From Marinobacter bohaiensis (GTDB lineage Bacteria > Pseudomonadota > Gammaproteobacteria > Pseudomonadales > Oleiphilaceae), in contig NZ_QGEH01000001.1 in the NCBI RefSeq assembly GCF_003258515.1, positions 1,364,001 to 1,428,000 on the forward strand: a DNA stretch of 64,000 bases, read 5' to 3'. The translations under genes and the position numbers were made by a program. Positions within the stretch are counted from its first letter, which is position 1, and the number at the start of each line of letters is the position of its first letter. Below the pieces are notes generated by a model. It searched no databases, had not been told where the DNA came from, and saw nothing but the letters and a program-made list of their open reading frames with translations. This document shows, in pieces, positions 34,540-42,969 of the stretch.

Positions 34540-35849
34540 AGCTGAATTTCCAATGGCCCCTGTCCCTGCGCATCTTCCTGCTGATCTGGTTCGCCATGGC
34601 GCTGGCGGTGGTGCTGAGCAATATGGCGGTGCAGGAGCTGGGGCACCGTGAGCGCAAGCAACTGGAACAGCGTGAGGATCTGGCCCAACTGGCACGGCAG
34701 GCGGCGGAGCTGGAGGCTGCCGGCGAGCGGCGTGATGCCCGCAGGCTGCTGAGGGAGTCCGGCGAACGCCTGCGCATGCGGTTGTTCCTGGTGGAAACCG
34801 AAGACCTGTTCCGGGATCAGCGCCGCTCCCGCCACCGGCTGGATCTGCCCGGTGGTCTGCCCGGCCAGCCGGCGGTGATCGACGCACCGGGTGGCTACCG
34901 GATGGTGGTCTGGCCCCAGGCCGGCGGCGACGGCTGGCTGGATCCGCGTTTCTTCCGTTCCTTCGAGCTGGGACTGACGTTCCTGCTGATCACCCTGGCG
35001 TGCTGGTGGATCGCCCGGCACATCAGTCGCCCGCTGCGTAACGTTGAATCCACGGCCCGGGACATCGCCAGTGGCGATACCTCGTTGCGTGTGGCCCAAA
35101 AGGTCGCCCGCCGCCGGGATGAGATTGGCGCCCTGGCACGGGCGTTCAATGCCATGACCGATCGCCTGTGCACCCTGCTGGAACGCCAGCAGCAGCTACT
35201 GCGCGACATCTCCCACGACCTGCGCACGCCTCTGGCACGGCAGCGGGTGGCCATCGAACTGGCGCGGGACAGCATCGCCGACCCGGACATCATGGATTCG
35301 GTGTTGCGCCAGAACGAGCGCCTGGAGGCCATGACCGAGCAGATCCTCACCCTGCACCGGCTGAGCGCACAGGGGCAGTCCATGGCGCAGGAGCCGGTCA
35401 GCCTCGTGAAAGTCATCAACGATGTCTTGCAGGACGCCGCCGATTACGCCGAGCAACGTCGGGTCGATTGCCATCTGGACATTGCCGACGACGTTCGTCA
35501 GGCCACGATTCTGGGTGATCAGGGGTTGATTGGCCGGGCCCTGGATAATGTCCTGCAGAACGCCATCGACGTGACGCCACCGGCGCATACGGTCACCGTC
35601 CGGCTGCACTTTGCCGATCGCTGGCTGCGCTGCGAAATTGCCGACGAGGGGCCTGGCGTCACGCCGGAGGACCTGCCCAACCTGTTCGAGCCCTTCTTCC
35701 GTTCCGACAAGGCGCGTGGCGGCCAGGGCTGGGGGCTTGGGCTGGCCATCACCCGTGATATCGTTCAGGCCCACGACGGCCGGATTACGGCCTTTAACGG
35801 GGAGCAGGGCGGCCTGGTGGTGCGCCTTGACTGGCCGCCGTTCACCTGA
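34536..35849 (+). CDS. sensor histidine kinase, CpxA-like
   Basis: A 437-residue inner-membrane kinase partner of the regulator before it (ATGA overlap). Helix 1 is at ~11-31, a periplasmic sensor of about 110 residues follows, helix 2 is at ~144-161, then a HAMP linker (ISRPLRNVESTARDIASGDTSLRV). The phospho-accepting His227 lies in LRDISHDLRTPLARQRVAIEL, and the ATPase domain has NVLQNAI, DEGPGVTPEDL and GQGWGLGLAI. The HDLRTPLAR motif and layout fit CpxA/RstB. Expected role: sensing misfolded envelope proteins and phosphorylating the regulator. A 57-residue gene follows on the other strand. Confidence 0.87.
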   Translation: MKLNFQWPLSLRIFLLIWFAMALAVVLSNMAVQELGHRERKQLEQREDLAQLARQAAELEAAGERRDARRLLRESGERLRMRLFLVETEDLFRDQRRSRHRLDLPGGLPGQPAVIDAPGGYRMVVWPQAGGDGWLDPRFFRSFELGLTFLLITLACWWIARHISRPLRNVESTARDIASGDTSLRVAQKVARRRDEIGALARAFNAMTDRLCTLLERQQQLLRDISHDLRTPLARQRVAIELARDSIADPDIMDSVLRQNERLEAMTEQILTLHRLSAQGQSMAQEPVSLVKVINDVLQDAADYAEQRRVDCHLDIADDVRQATILGDQGLIGRALDNVLQNAIDVTPPAHTVTVRLHFADRWLRCEIADEGPGVTPEDLPNLFEPFFRSDKARGGQGWGLGLAITRDIVQAHDGRITAFNGEQGGLVVRLDWPPFT

Positions 35850-35854
35850 GGGGA

Positions 35855-36028
35855 TTAGTTGCCCGCGTCCGGGGTGTCCCCGTCGTCGGGAGTCGGCCGC
35901 AGCGCCTCGGCACCACTGAAGTCGATACCGGCGCTGGGCGCGTCTGGCTCATAGCGAATGCCGCAGCCGGCCTTGGTCGTTCCCGGCGGCGCGGCCGCGC
36001 CCGGGGCATCGTGGTCTTCGTCCCGCAT
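35855..36028 (-). CDS. 57-residue unknown small protein
   Basis: A 57-residue reading frame starting MRDEDHDAPGAAAPP, with AGGGAA 6 bases before the ATG and a TAA stop 5 bases from the convergent kinase gene stop. The protein is acidic, rich in Pro, Ala, Gly and Asp, with one Cys, and has no hydrophobic segment. The central part TKAGCGIRYEPDAPSAGIDFSGA looks more ordered than the ends. I do not recognise it. The good ribosome site and the tight fit into the space between two genes favour a real gene. Confidence 0.5.
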   Translation of the reverse strand: MRDEDHDAPGAAAPPGTTKAGCGIRYEPDAPSAGIDFSGAEALRPTPDDGDTPDAGN

Positions 36029-36119
36029 GTTGGTTCCCTGTCTTGCCTGTTACTCTATCGGTGCTCGCCGGGGCCATTTATTACCGGCTCCAGCCCATCG
36101 AACTACTGCCGTAGGTGAC

Positions 36120-36746
36120 ATGTCAAAAGATTATCCCATTCCCGCAGAATCCATCGAGCGGGAAATCGAGATCAAGAAGAGCCGGTTCATCGGCCGGGTG
36201 GCGCCGGTGTCGTCGCGGGAGGAGGCCATGGCTTTCCTGGAACAGGCGCGCCGCGATTATCCCGATGCCCGCCATCACTGCTGGGCGTACCAGATCGGTC
36301 GTCCCGAAGCGGCCAGCCAGGCGGCCATGAACGACGACGGGGAGCCCTCCGGCACCGCCGGCAAACCTATCCTTAATGTCATTCAGCACAAGGATATGGG
36401 CGATATCATGGTGGTGGTGATCCGTTACTTCGGCGGTATCAAACTGGGCGCGGGTGGGCTGGTCCGCGCCTACGCCGGCGCCACGGAAGCGGTGCTGTCG
36501 GATGTGCCGCGCCGGGTTCAGCGCCCGACTGAGCGGATCGAGGCGCAGCTGGACTTTGCGCTGGAGCAGCCCGTTCGACACTGGTGCGAGCAGCATGAGG
36601 CGCAGGTGGCGGACGTGAACTATGGTGAAGGAGTAACGATGCGGGTCGAGGTTCCCCTGGAACATCGGTCTGCATTCAACGCGTTCTGCCGTGCCGAAGG
36701 CATCATCCTGCCGGCATCCGACCAGAATGCCTCCGAACCAGAGTGA
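36120..36746 (+). CDS. yigZ: YigZ/IMPACT-family protein
   Basis: A 208-residue protein of the YigZ (UPF0029/IMPACT) family; bacterial members are small cytoplasmic proteins of uncertain role, linked in eukaryotes to GCN2 control. The N-terminal domain has EIKKSRFIGRVAPVSS and DARHHCWAYQIG, then the signature DDGEPSGTAGKPILNVI at ~74-90 and RYFGGIKLGAGGLVRAYAGA at ~103-122. The C-terminal ferredoxin-like domain follows (residues ~135-200). GTAGGTGAC precedes the ATG. A DUF4136 lipoprotein gene follows after 59 bases. Confidence 0.9.
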   Translation: MSKDYPIPAESIEREIEIKKSRFIGRVAPVSSREEAMAFLEQARRDYPDARHHCWAYQIGRPEAASQAAMNDDGEPSGTAGKPILNVIQHKDMGDIMVVVIRYFGGIKLGAGGLVRAYAGATEAVLSDVPRRVQRPTERIEAQLDFALEQPVRHWCEQHEAQVADVNYGEGVTMRVEVPLEHRSAFNAFCRAEGIILPASDQNASEPE

Positions 36747-36805
36747 GGGACGTATATCCCGGAACGGGAACGATTTTCTGGCGAATAAAACGGAGGATTC
36801 CATTG

Positions 36806-37327
36806 ATGCGTAATCTGGTTTTGGTTCTGTGCCTGGCGCTGCTGACGGGCTGCGCCAGCATTGTGGCGACCGACTATGATGCCGGTGCCCAGTTCAACAG
36901 CTACCAGACATGGGCCTTCGCACCGGACAACGGGAAAGACGATTTCCTGAGCCTGGACGGTGCCCGGGTGGAAAACGCGGTCGAGCGGGAGATGGGGCAG
37001 AAGACCATGACACGCGGGCCTGCGGACAACGCGGATCTGCTGGTTACCTATCGCGTTGAGGAAGCCGAGAAGCTGGAGAGTTCCGGATTCAGCTACGGTC
37101 TGGGTTTCGGCCGTGGCAACTTTGGCTGGGGCGTGTCCACACCCACCGACGTGCGCCAGGTCAAGCAGGGCAAACTGGTGGTTGAGTTCGTTGACCGGGC
37201 CTCGGAGCGCGTTGTCTGGCGCGGCGTCAGCCGGCGTTACCTGGACGAACGTCAGTCGCCGGAAGACCGCGTCGAGCTGATCGACGAGGTGGTCGCCGCC
37301 ATGTTTGACCGGTACCCGCCGAGCTGA
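36806..37327 (+). CDS. DUF4136 lipoprotein
   Basis: A 173-residue lipoprotein with a short signal peptide and lipobox LLTGC (Cys16). The mature part matches DUF4136: YDAGAQFNSYQTWAF near 25-39, VEREMGQKTMTRGPADNADLLVTYRV near 63-88, and a C-terminal FVDRASERVVWRGVSRRYLDE. No Asp follows the Cys at position +2 (Ala-Ser instead), so outer-membrane sorting is likely. GGAGG is 9 bases before the ATG. The function of DUF4136 proteins is unknown. The next gene starts 10 bases later. Confidence 0.85.
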   Translation: MRNLVLVLCLALLTGCASIVATDYDAGAQFNSYQTWAFAPDNGKDDFLSLDGARVENAVEREMGQKTMTRGPADNADLLVTYRVEEAEKLESSGFSYGLGFGRGNFGWGVSTPTDVRQVKQGKLVVEFVDRASERVVWRGVSRRYLDERQSPEDRVELIDEVVAAMFDRYPPS

Positions 37328-37337
37328 CGGGCCGCCT

Positions 37338-37688
37338 ATGAGCTGGGTGACCGTCGCGCGCTATTCGTTACCGTTCGAAGCCCACGTGGCTCGGGCCCGG
37401 CTGGATTCGGAAGGCGTGGACGCCACGGTGGCCGATGAACACACCATTGGCATGCAGTGGCTCTATTCCGACGCCATGGGCGGAGTGCGGCTGCAGGTGC
37501 GCGCCGAAGACGAGTTCCGGGCGCGGGCGATTCTCGCCGAGGACCGCTCGGACGTGGTGGATGAATCCATCGCGCCCGGGCTGGCGCATCGTGAGGATGG
37601 CGACGAGCCACGCCTGTCACGGCTGGCCGATCCGCGCTATCGCCGCGGCTTCTTCCTTGCATTCCTGTTCTGGTTTATCGGATCCTGA
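37338..37688 (+). CDS. DUF2007-like protein with C-terminal hydrophobic segment
   Basis: A 116-residue protein whose first ~70 residues fit DUF2007 (WVTVARYSLPFEAHVARARLDSEGVDATVADEHT, then GGVRLQVRAEDEFRARAIL), a small domain seen in putative signal-transducing proteins. A polar linker and a short hydrophobic end (GFFLAFLFWFIGS, residues ~104-116) follow, perhaps a membrane tail. The start at 37338 is chosen because it opens the DUF2007 domain and follows the lipoprotein stop by 10 bases; the site GGGCCGCC upstream is weak. Function unknown. Confidence 0.72.
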   Translation: MSWVTVARYSLPFEAHVARARLDSEGVDATVADEHTIGMQWLYSDAMGGVRLQVRAEDEFRARAILAEDRSDVVDESIAPGLAHREDGDEPRLSRLADPRYRRGFFLAFLFWFIGS

Positions 37689-37734
37689 GCGCGGCCTGCA
37701 AGGGCCGGAGAGTCACGCAAAGGGAGAAAAAGCT

Positions 37735-38091
37735 TTGAAGAAACGATCCTCAGGTGGTCTGGTCTTCTCGACGGACCAGGGCAGGATGTGTCCCGTTTGC
37801 CGCGAGCCGATGGAGTCCTGTCGCTGCGGCGAACCGGTGGCGCCGGCCGGTGACGGCATTGTGCGTGTCAGCCGGGAAACCAAGGGCCGCAAAGGCAAGG
37901 GCGTAACCCTGATTACCGGCATTCCCCTGGCGGGCGCCGATCTCAAGGCCTACGCCAAGACGCTCAAGGCCAAGTGCGGAACCGGTGGTACGGTGAAAGA
38001 CGGCGTGGTGGAAATCCAGGGGGATCACCGGGATCTGCTGGTTCCGCTGCTCCAGGAAAAAGGCTGGACGGTCAAGAAGGCGGGTGGTTGA
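37735..38091 (+). CDS. SUI1/YciH-family translation factor, TTG start
   Basis: A 118-residue protein of the bacterial SUI1/eIF1-like (YciH) family, which affects start-codon selection. The SUI1 core covers residues ~45-115 (VRVSRETKGRKGKGVTLITGIPL, AKTLKAKCGTGGTVKDGVVEIQGDHRDLLVPLLQEKGW). Before it are four Cys in CPVCREPMESCRC (19-31), a possible zinc site. There is no ATG in place: TTG at 37735 has AGGGAGA 7-8 bases upstream and gives the usual Lys/Arg-rich start, so TTG is taken as the start. Confidence 0.85.
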   Translation: MKKRSSGGLVFSTDQGRMCPVCREPMESCRCGEPVAPAGDGIVRVSRETKGRKGKGVTLITGIPLAGADLKAYAKTLKAKCGTGGTVKDGVVEIQGDHRDLLVPLLQEKGWTVKKAGG

Positions 38092-38167
38092 TCCACTGGC
38101 CGGAGTGGGGCCGGACAGGTGCACTGAGAACGATCGATAACAACGGATAACAACAGGAAAGCCGCTC

Positions 38168-38923
38168 ATGACGAAACCCGTGCTCTACCAGTTTCCGGTT
38201 TCCCATTACTGCGAGAAGGTGCGCTGGGCGCTGGACTACAAGCACATCGCCTACGAGACCCGAAACCTGTTGCCGTTGTTCCACATGCCGGCGGTGTTCC
38301 GTCGAACCCGCCAGAACAAGGTGCCTGTGCTCAAGCTGGATGGCCGCTACATCAACGAGTCGTCGGTGATCATCCAGACCCTGGACGAGCGTTTCCCGTC
38401 GGCGCCGGTGCTGTTTCCTGAAGACGATGCGCAGCGCGAAGAGGCCCTGGAATGGGCGGCTTTCGCTGACCGAGAGATCGGTCCGCACCTGCGGCGTACC
38501 GCCTATTTCCACGTCATCGACCACTCCCACGTGATGTTCGAGATACTCACGGAGGGCCAGAACACGGTGGGACGAATGACGTTCCGGGCCAGCCAGCCGG
38601 TCGTCGTCCGCGCCATGAAAGAAGGCATGGGAATCAACGAGCGCGGCTACGCCCGCAGCCTGGAACGACTGGAAGCGGCGCTGGACCGGCTCGACGCCCG
38701 CGTGGCGGACAACGCCTATCTCACCGGCGACCGGTTCTCCGTTGCCGATCTGACCGCCGCCTCGCTGTTGGGGCCGCTGGCCCGTCCGCCCGAGGCGCCG
38801 TTCCAGTTCCCGGACGACCTGCCACCGGCGCTGACGGACTTTATCGACGCCTTCCAGGAACGCCCGTCCATCGACTGGGTGCGCCGTATGTACCGGGAGC
38901 ATCGTGGCAAGCGGGCCAGTTGA
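38168..38923 (+). CDS. glutathione S-transferase family protein
   Basis: A 251-residue protein with an N-terminal thioredoxin-fold GST domain (LYQFPVSHYCEKVRWALDYKHIAYETRNL, then VPVLKLDGRYINESSVIIQTLDERFP with the cis-Pro and Glu-Ser glutathione-binding pair) and an all-helical C-terminal domain with YLTGDRFSVADLTAASLL near 190-207. The CEKVRW segment places it in a Cys-type GST group. AGGAAA precedes the ATG. Substrate unknown; a stand-alone gene between SUI1 and dadA. Confidence 0.85.
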   Translation: MTKPVLYQFPVSHYCEKVRWALDYKHIAYETRNLLPLFHMPAVFRRTRQNKVPVLKLDGRYINESSVIIQTLDERFPSAPVLFPEDDAQREEALEWAAFADREIGPHLRRTAYFHVIDHSHVMFEILTEGQNTVGRMTFRASQPVVVRAMKEGMGINERGYARSLERLEAALDRLDARVADNAYLTGDRFSVADLTAASLLGPLARPPEAPFQFPDDLPPALTDFIDAFQERPSIDWVRRMYREHRGKRAS

Positions 38924-39088
38924 GCCGGGCCGCTCCGGTATTTCGCGCTGTTGTATTACAATCACCTGCCAGACAGACGTGGCGCCTTATAACCCGGTTG
39001 GACGCGTCATCATTCCCGCACGTTTGGTTTATTCGACGAACGTTGCGCTCTTAACTTGTTTGCCTAAAACCTCAGGAGAGATCACTGC

Positions 39089-40342
39089 ATGCAGATTCTG
39101 GTTCTCGGAGCCGGTGTTGTCGGGACCACCAGTGCCTGGTACCTCCGCCAGGCCGGCCACGAGGTGACCGTGGTCGAACGACAGTCCCGGGCGGCCCTGG
39201 AAACCAGTTTCGCCAACGGAGGTCAGATCTCCGTCTCCCACGCGACGCCCTGGGCCAACCCGTCAGCGCCGTTGAAGCTGATGGCGTGGCTGGGCAAGCC
39301 GGACGCACCCCTGCGCTTCCGGCCGCGCCTTGATCCGGCCCAGTGGGGCTGGGGCGCGCGTTTCCTGCGTGAGTGCACATCGCGTCGGGCGCGCTACAAC
39401 CTGCACCAGTTGGTGACCCTCGGCACCTACAGCCGTGAGCGGTTGCAGTCGCTGCGTGAGGACCTGGCGCTGGATTACGACCAGGTCACTCGTGGCATCC
39501 TGCACTTCTACACCGACCCGGCCGAGTTCGAGCGGGCCCAGTTGCCGGCGAGTCAGATGCGGGCGTTCGGCTGCGCACGCGAGGTCATCGACGCCGACCG
39601 GGCGGTCGCGCTGGAACCGGCGCTGGCCGGCGCGCGGGACCGTCTTGTGGGTGCCACCTATACCGCTGACGATGAGTCCGGCGACGCCCGCAAATTCACC
39701 CAGGCGCTGGCGCAAAAGGCAGCGGATGCGGGTGTCCGGTTCCTGTATGACACCGAGATCGTCGGATTCGAGCAGCGTCGCGATGACGTCGCCGGTGTGC
39801 GTGTGATCGAGAACGGTGTTCATCACACCCTTCGGGCTGACAGTTATGTCCTCAGTCTGGGTAGTTTCAGCCCACTCCTGGCGCGCCAGCTGGGTCTGAA
39901 GCTGAGCATCTACCCGGCCAAGGGCTACTCCATTACCGTGCCGGTGCGTTCGCCGGAGCGGGCCTATAAGGTGAGTCTGACCGACGATCAGTACAAGCTG
40001 GTCTATTCCCGTCTGGGAGACCGGTTGCGCATCGCCGGCACGGCAGAATTGAACGGCTACGGCCGTGACCTGGACCTGCGTCGCTGCCAGGCGATCGTGA
40101 GTCGGGTCTCGGACCTGATGCCGGAAGCCGGTCACTGGGACCAGGCCCGGTTCTGGACCGGTCTGCGCCCGACCACGCCGTCCAATCTGCCTTACATCGG
40201 CCGCAGTCGCTTGCGTAACCTGTTCCTCAACACCGGGCACGGGACCCTGGGCTGGACCCATGCCTGTGGCTCCGCGGCGGCTCTGGCGGACATTGTTGCG
40301 GGTCGCCAGCCGGATCTGGATTTTGCTTTTACCGCGGCCTGA
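39089..40342 (+). CDS. dadA: D-amino acid dehydrogenase small subunit
   Basis: A 417-residue FAD flavoprotein that oxidises D-amino acids (chiefly D-alanine) to 2-oxoacids and ammonia, passing electrons to the respiratory chain at the inner face of the membrane. The dinucleotide-binding start is ILVLGAGVVGTTSAWYLRQAGHEVTVVER (3-31), followed by the DadA mark SFANGGQISVSHATPWANP near 38-56. The C-terminal part has YPAKGYSITVPV near 272 and LFLNTGHGTLGWTHACGSAAALADIVAG near 380. AGGAGA precedes the ATG. No dadX racemase lies beside it. Confidence 0.91.
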   Translation: MQILVLGAGVVGTTSAWYLRQAGHEVTVVERQSRAALETSFANGGQISVSHATPWANPSAPLKLMAWLGKPDAPLRFRPRLDPAQWGWGARFLRECTSRRARYNLHQLVTLGTYSRERLQSLREDLALDYDQVTRGILHFYTDPAEFERAQLPASQMRAFGCAREVIDADRAVALEPALAGARDRLVGATYTADDESGDARKFTQALAQKAADAGVRFLYDTEIVGFEQRRDDVAGVRVIENGVHHTLRADSYVLSLGSFSPLLARQLGLKLSIYPAKGYSITVPVRSPERAYKVSLTDDQYKLVYSRLGDRLRIAGTAELNGYGRDLDLRRCQAIVSRVSDLMPEAGHWDQARFWTGLRPTTPSNLPYIGRSRLRNLFLNTGHGTLGWTHACGSAAALADIVAGRQPDLDFAFTAA

Positions 40343-40414
40343 CGCCGTCGAGCGACAGGCCGCTCCCGGACCGGGCGCAGCCCAACCGGACCCATAACCA
40401 AGACAGGAGATCGT

Positions 40415-41287
40415 ATGGCCGTAACCAGCAGCCCCTTGCGCATTACTGTCCTGACCACCCTGGCCATGCTCGCGTTCGCCGCCAATTCCGTATTCTGTCG
40501 CCTGGCGCTGGGGGCGGGCACCATCGACGCCGCGTCCTTCACCTTTATCCGCCTGCTTTCGGGCACGCTGATGCTGGTGATCCTGGTGCGCCTGCGTGTG
40601 GCGAAGCGTGATGGCTCGGTGCACGGTAGCTGGTGGTCCGCCGCCATGCTGTTCCTGTACGCCATCTGTTTTTCCTTCGCCTACCTGTCGTTGGACACGG
40701 GCGTGGGCGCGCTGATCCTGTTCGGCTGCGTGCAGCTGTCGATGATCGGTTGGGGACTGATTCAGGGGGAGCGGCCGTCCCTCGTACAATGGTTGGGAAC
40801 GCTGCTGGCGGTGGGCGGCCTGGTTTACCTGCTGTCGCCGGGCGCTACGGCACCGCCGCTGTTTGCCGCCGTGTTGATGGCGATCGCGGGTGTCGCGTGG
40901 GGCGTGTACTCACTGCGGGGGCGCGGCGTGAGCCAGCCCCTGTTGGTCACGGCGGATAATTTCCTGCGCGCCTCGCCCATGGCGTTGGTGGCCCTGATGG
41001 TGGCGATGCCGGCCTGGTCGGTCGACCTTCATGGCGCCGTGCTCGCGGTGCTGTCCGGCGCTCTGGCCTCGGCGGTGGGCTACGCCATCTGGTACGCCGC
41101 GTTACCGGCCCTGTCGGCGACGCTGGCGGCCAGTGTCCAGCTTTCGGTGCCGGTGATTGCGGCCGCCTTCGGGGTGGCGCTTATGGCCGAGCCCGTGACG
41201 CCGCGGCTGGTCATTGCTTCCCTGGTTATCCTGGGTGGCATTGGCCTGGTGATCCTGGCCAGGAGTCGACAGGCGAGGGGCGGGTGA
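40415..41287 (+). CDS. EamA/DMT-family transporter
   Basis: A 290-residue inner-membrane protein with two EamA repeats, about ten helices in all (from TVLTTLAMLAFAANSVFCRLAL to LVIASLVILGGIGLVILARS), of the drug/metabolite transporter superfamily. Such proteins usually export amino acids or metabolites. AGGAG is 5 bases before the ATG. It lies 72 bases after dadA on the same strand and may share its transcript, which would suit an amino-acid or amine substrate; this is inference. Confidence 0.85.
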   Translation: MAVTSSPLRITVLTTLAMLAFAANSVFCRLALGAGTIDAASFTFIRLLSGTLMLVILVRLRVAKRDGSVHGSWWSAAMLFLYAICFSFAYLSLDTGVGALILFGCVQLSMIGWGLIQGERPSLVQWLGTLLAVGGLVYLLSPGATAPPLFAAVLMAIAGVAWGVYSLRGRGVSQPLLVTADNFLRASPMALVALMVAMPAWSVDLHGAVLAVLSGALASAVGYAIWYAALPALSATLAASVQLSVPVIAAAFGVALMAEPVTPRLVIASLVILGGIGLVILARSRQARGG

Positions 41288-41394
41288 TCCGGGCGGCGTT
41301 GCTGTGCGAATAAACGGACGCCAAAGATGTCTGGGTGTATGTCGTCGCGATAATGGCCACCACCCGCGGACCAATAACTGTCAGGGAGACCTGG

Positions 41395-42060
41395 ATGCTA
41401 ACTGTTCATCACCTCAACAACTCGCGCTCGCAACGTGTTCTCTGGATGCTGGAAGAGCTTGGTCTGGAGTACGAGATCAAGCACTATCAGCGTGACCCAA
41501 AAACCATGCTGGCGCCGGCCAGTCTCAAGGCGGTGCATCCGCTGGGTAAGTCGCCGGTGGTGACCGACGGTGAGCTGACGGTGGCCGAATCCGGCGCCAT
41601 CATCGACTACCTGGCCCACCAGTACGGGCGTGACCTGCTACCCGAAGCCGGTACCCAGCGGTGGATCGACTACACCTACTGGTTGCACTATGCCGAAGGC
41701 TCGTTGATGCCGCCGCTGCTGCTGAAACTGGTGTTCGAGAAGGTCAAGACCAATCCCATGCCTTTCTTCGTGCGCCCCGTGGCCAAAGGCATTGCCGATA
41801 AGACCAACCAGATCTTTATCGGCCCGCAGATCAGGAACCACCTGGACTTCGTCGAATCCCACCTGAAGAACAACGAGTGGTTCCTGGGGGACAGGCTCAG
41901 CGCCGCCGATATCCAGATGAGTTTCCCGTTGGAGGCGTCCGTGGCGCGCGGTATCGTGGGTGACGACCGTCCGGCGATCCGGGATTATGTGCGGCGCTAT
42001 CAGTCGCGTCCGGCCTATCGCCGTGCGCTGGAGAAGGGAGGTGACTATGACTTTGCATAG
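41395..42060 (+). CDS. glutathione S-transferase
   Basis: A 221-residue GST with the thioredoxin-fold N-terminus (LTVHHLNNSRSQRVLWMLEELGLEYEIKHYQRD; Ser10/Arg-Ser-Gln motif as in beta/theta-type enzymes), KSPVVTDGELTVAESGAIIDYLAHQYG near 52-78, and a helical C-terminal domain with FLGDRLSAADIQMSFPLE near 163-180. The start at 41395 has AGGGAGA 6 bases upstream; the longer frame from 41335 lacks this. The next gene, a small lipoprotein, overlaps its end by 14 bases. Confidence 0.86.
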   Translation: MLTVHHLNNSRSQRVLWMLEELGLEYEIKHYQRDPKTMLAPASLKAVHPLGKSPVVTDGELTVAESGAIIDYLAHQYGRDLLPEAGTQRWIDYTYWLHYAEGSLMPPLLLKLVFEKVKTNPMPFFVRPVAKGIADKTNQIFIGPQIRNHLDFVESHLKNNEWFLGDRLSAADIQMSFPLEASVARGIVGDDRPAIRDYVRRYQSRPAYRRALEKGGDYDFA

Positions 42061-42460
42061 CCTGCGGGTGAACAGTCCCCGGCTGATCGGCCTGGCGGCC
42101 GTCGGCCTTGCGATGAGCGGTTGTGCCATGATGCAGCCGGACCTGACGGACAAACAGCGCCAGACCCTGCAGGGCGAACTGCAGAACCGCTTCGGCGCGT
42201 ATCAGGATTGCATGGTGGCTTCGGCCGATCCGTACGTTGGGGTGGAATCGGCGCCGCCATCGGATATCGCGGATGCGGCCCAGGCCGCCTGTGACGGGGC
42301 TTTCCAGGCCTATGAAAAAGCCGTGACCCGCTATTTCACCGCGGTGGTGTCCGGCTCGGGACAGGACGAGGCCCGTCAGCGAGCCCATGAGCATGCCGCC
42401 GAAGCGGGCCTGAAAACCCGCCGTCAGATCATGCAGCGGGTCCTCGACCAGCGGATCTGA
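42047..42460 (+). CDS. small lipoprotein, unknown
   Basis: A 137-residue predicted lipoprotein: signal peptide of ~25 residues with lipobox LAMSGC (Cys26), then a helical mature part (LTDKQRQTLQGELQNRFGAYQDCMVASADPY near 33-63, and a Cys in AAQAACDGAFQAYEKA). Two mature Cys could form a disulfide. GGGAGG lies 5-6 bases before the ATG inside the end of the GST gene, so translation is coupled by a 14-base overlap. No family recognised. Confidence 0.68.
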   Translation: MTLHSLRVNSPRLIGLAAVGLAMSGCAMMQPDLTDKQRQTLQGELQNRFGAYQDCMVASADPYVGVESAPPSDIADAAQAACDGAFQAYEKAVTRYFTAVVSGSGQDEARQRAHEHAAEAGLKTRRQIMQRVLDQRI

Positions 42461-42480
42461 CCCGACGACGCGCGGGCCAT

Positions 42481-42957
42481 CTAGCTGGTCCGCTTACGTC
42501 GCACGTACAACGTCTTGTGCACGCGGGCGACGGTATCACCGCTGTCGTCCAGCACATCCACCGCCCATTCCGGCAGCACCTTGCTGCCATCCGCCGCCTG
42601 CTGGCGGATGTCCTCCACCCGGTCGTCGGACAGTTGGAAGCGGGCGGTCATGCGCCCCTTGCCGGGTTTGAGAAAGTCGATGTGGGCACTCTTGTCCCAG
42701 ACGATGTAATCCGGCCCCAGCCGGTTCATCAGGAGCAGCATGTACATGGGATCGGTCATGCTGTAGAGCGAGCCGCCGAAGTGGGTACCCACGTAGTTGG
42801 TGTTGAACCAGTGCAGTTTCATGGACACCGTGGCTTCGCTGAAATCCGGTGCGATGTGCTCCACGCGGATGCCGGCCCCGACGTAGGGGCCGAATACGTT
42901 CAGCGCTCGCTGCAGGCCACCGGCCGACGCCAGCAGCCGCCGGAAGGTATTGATCAC
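42481..42957 (-). CDS. DUF4442 hotdog-fold thioesterase-like protein
   Basis: A 158-residue protein of the DUF4442/YiiD-C type hotdog family. The segment FNTNYVGTHFGGSLYSMTDPMYMLLLMNRLG (near 51-81) is the hotdog central helix with the Asn/His/Gly pattern of the family; GKGRMTARFQLSDDRV and ARVHKTLYVRRK form later strands. Probably an acyl-CoA thioesterase or fatty-acid-related protein of unknown substrate. It lies 12 bases after the DUF2780 gene on the same strand and may share its transcript. Confidence 0.82.
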   Translation of the reverse strand: MINTFRRLLASAGGLQRALNVFGPYVGAGIRVEHIAPDFSEATVSMKLHWFNTNYVGTHFGGSLYSMTDPMYMLLLMNRLGPDYIVWDKSAHIDFLKPGKGRMTARFQLSDDRVEDIRQQAADGSKVLPEWAVDVLDDSGDTVARVHKTLYVRRKRTS

Positions 42958-42969
42958 GTCAGGCTCCGT

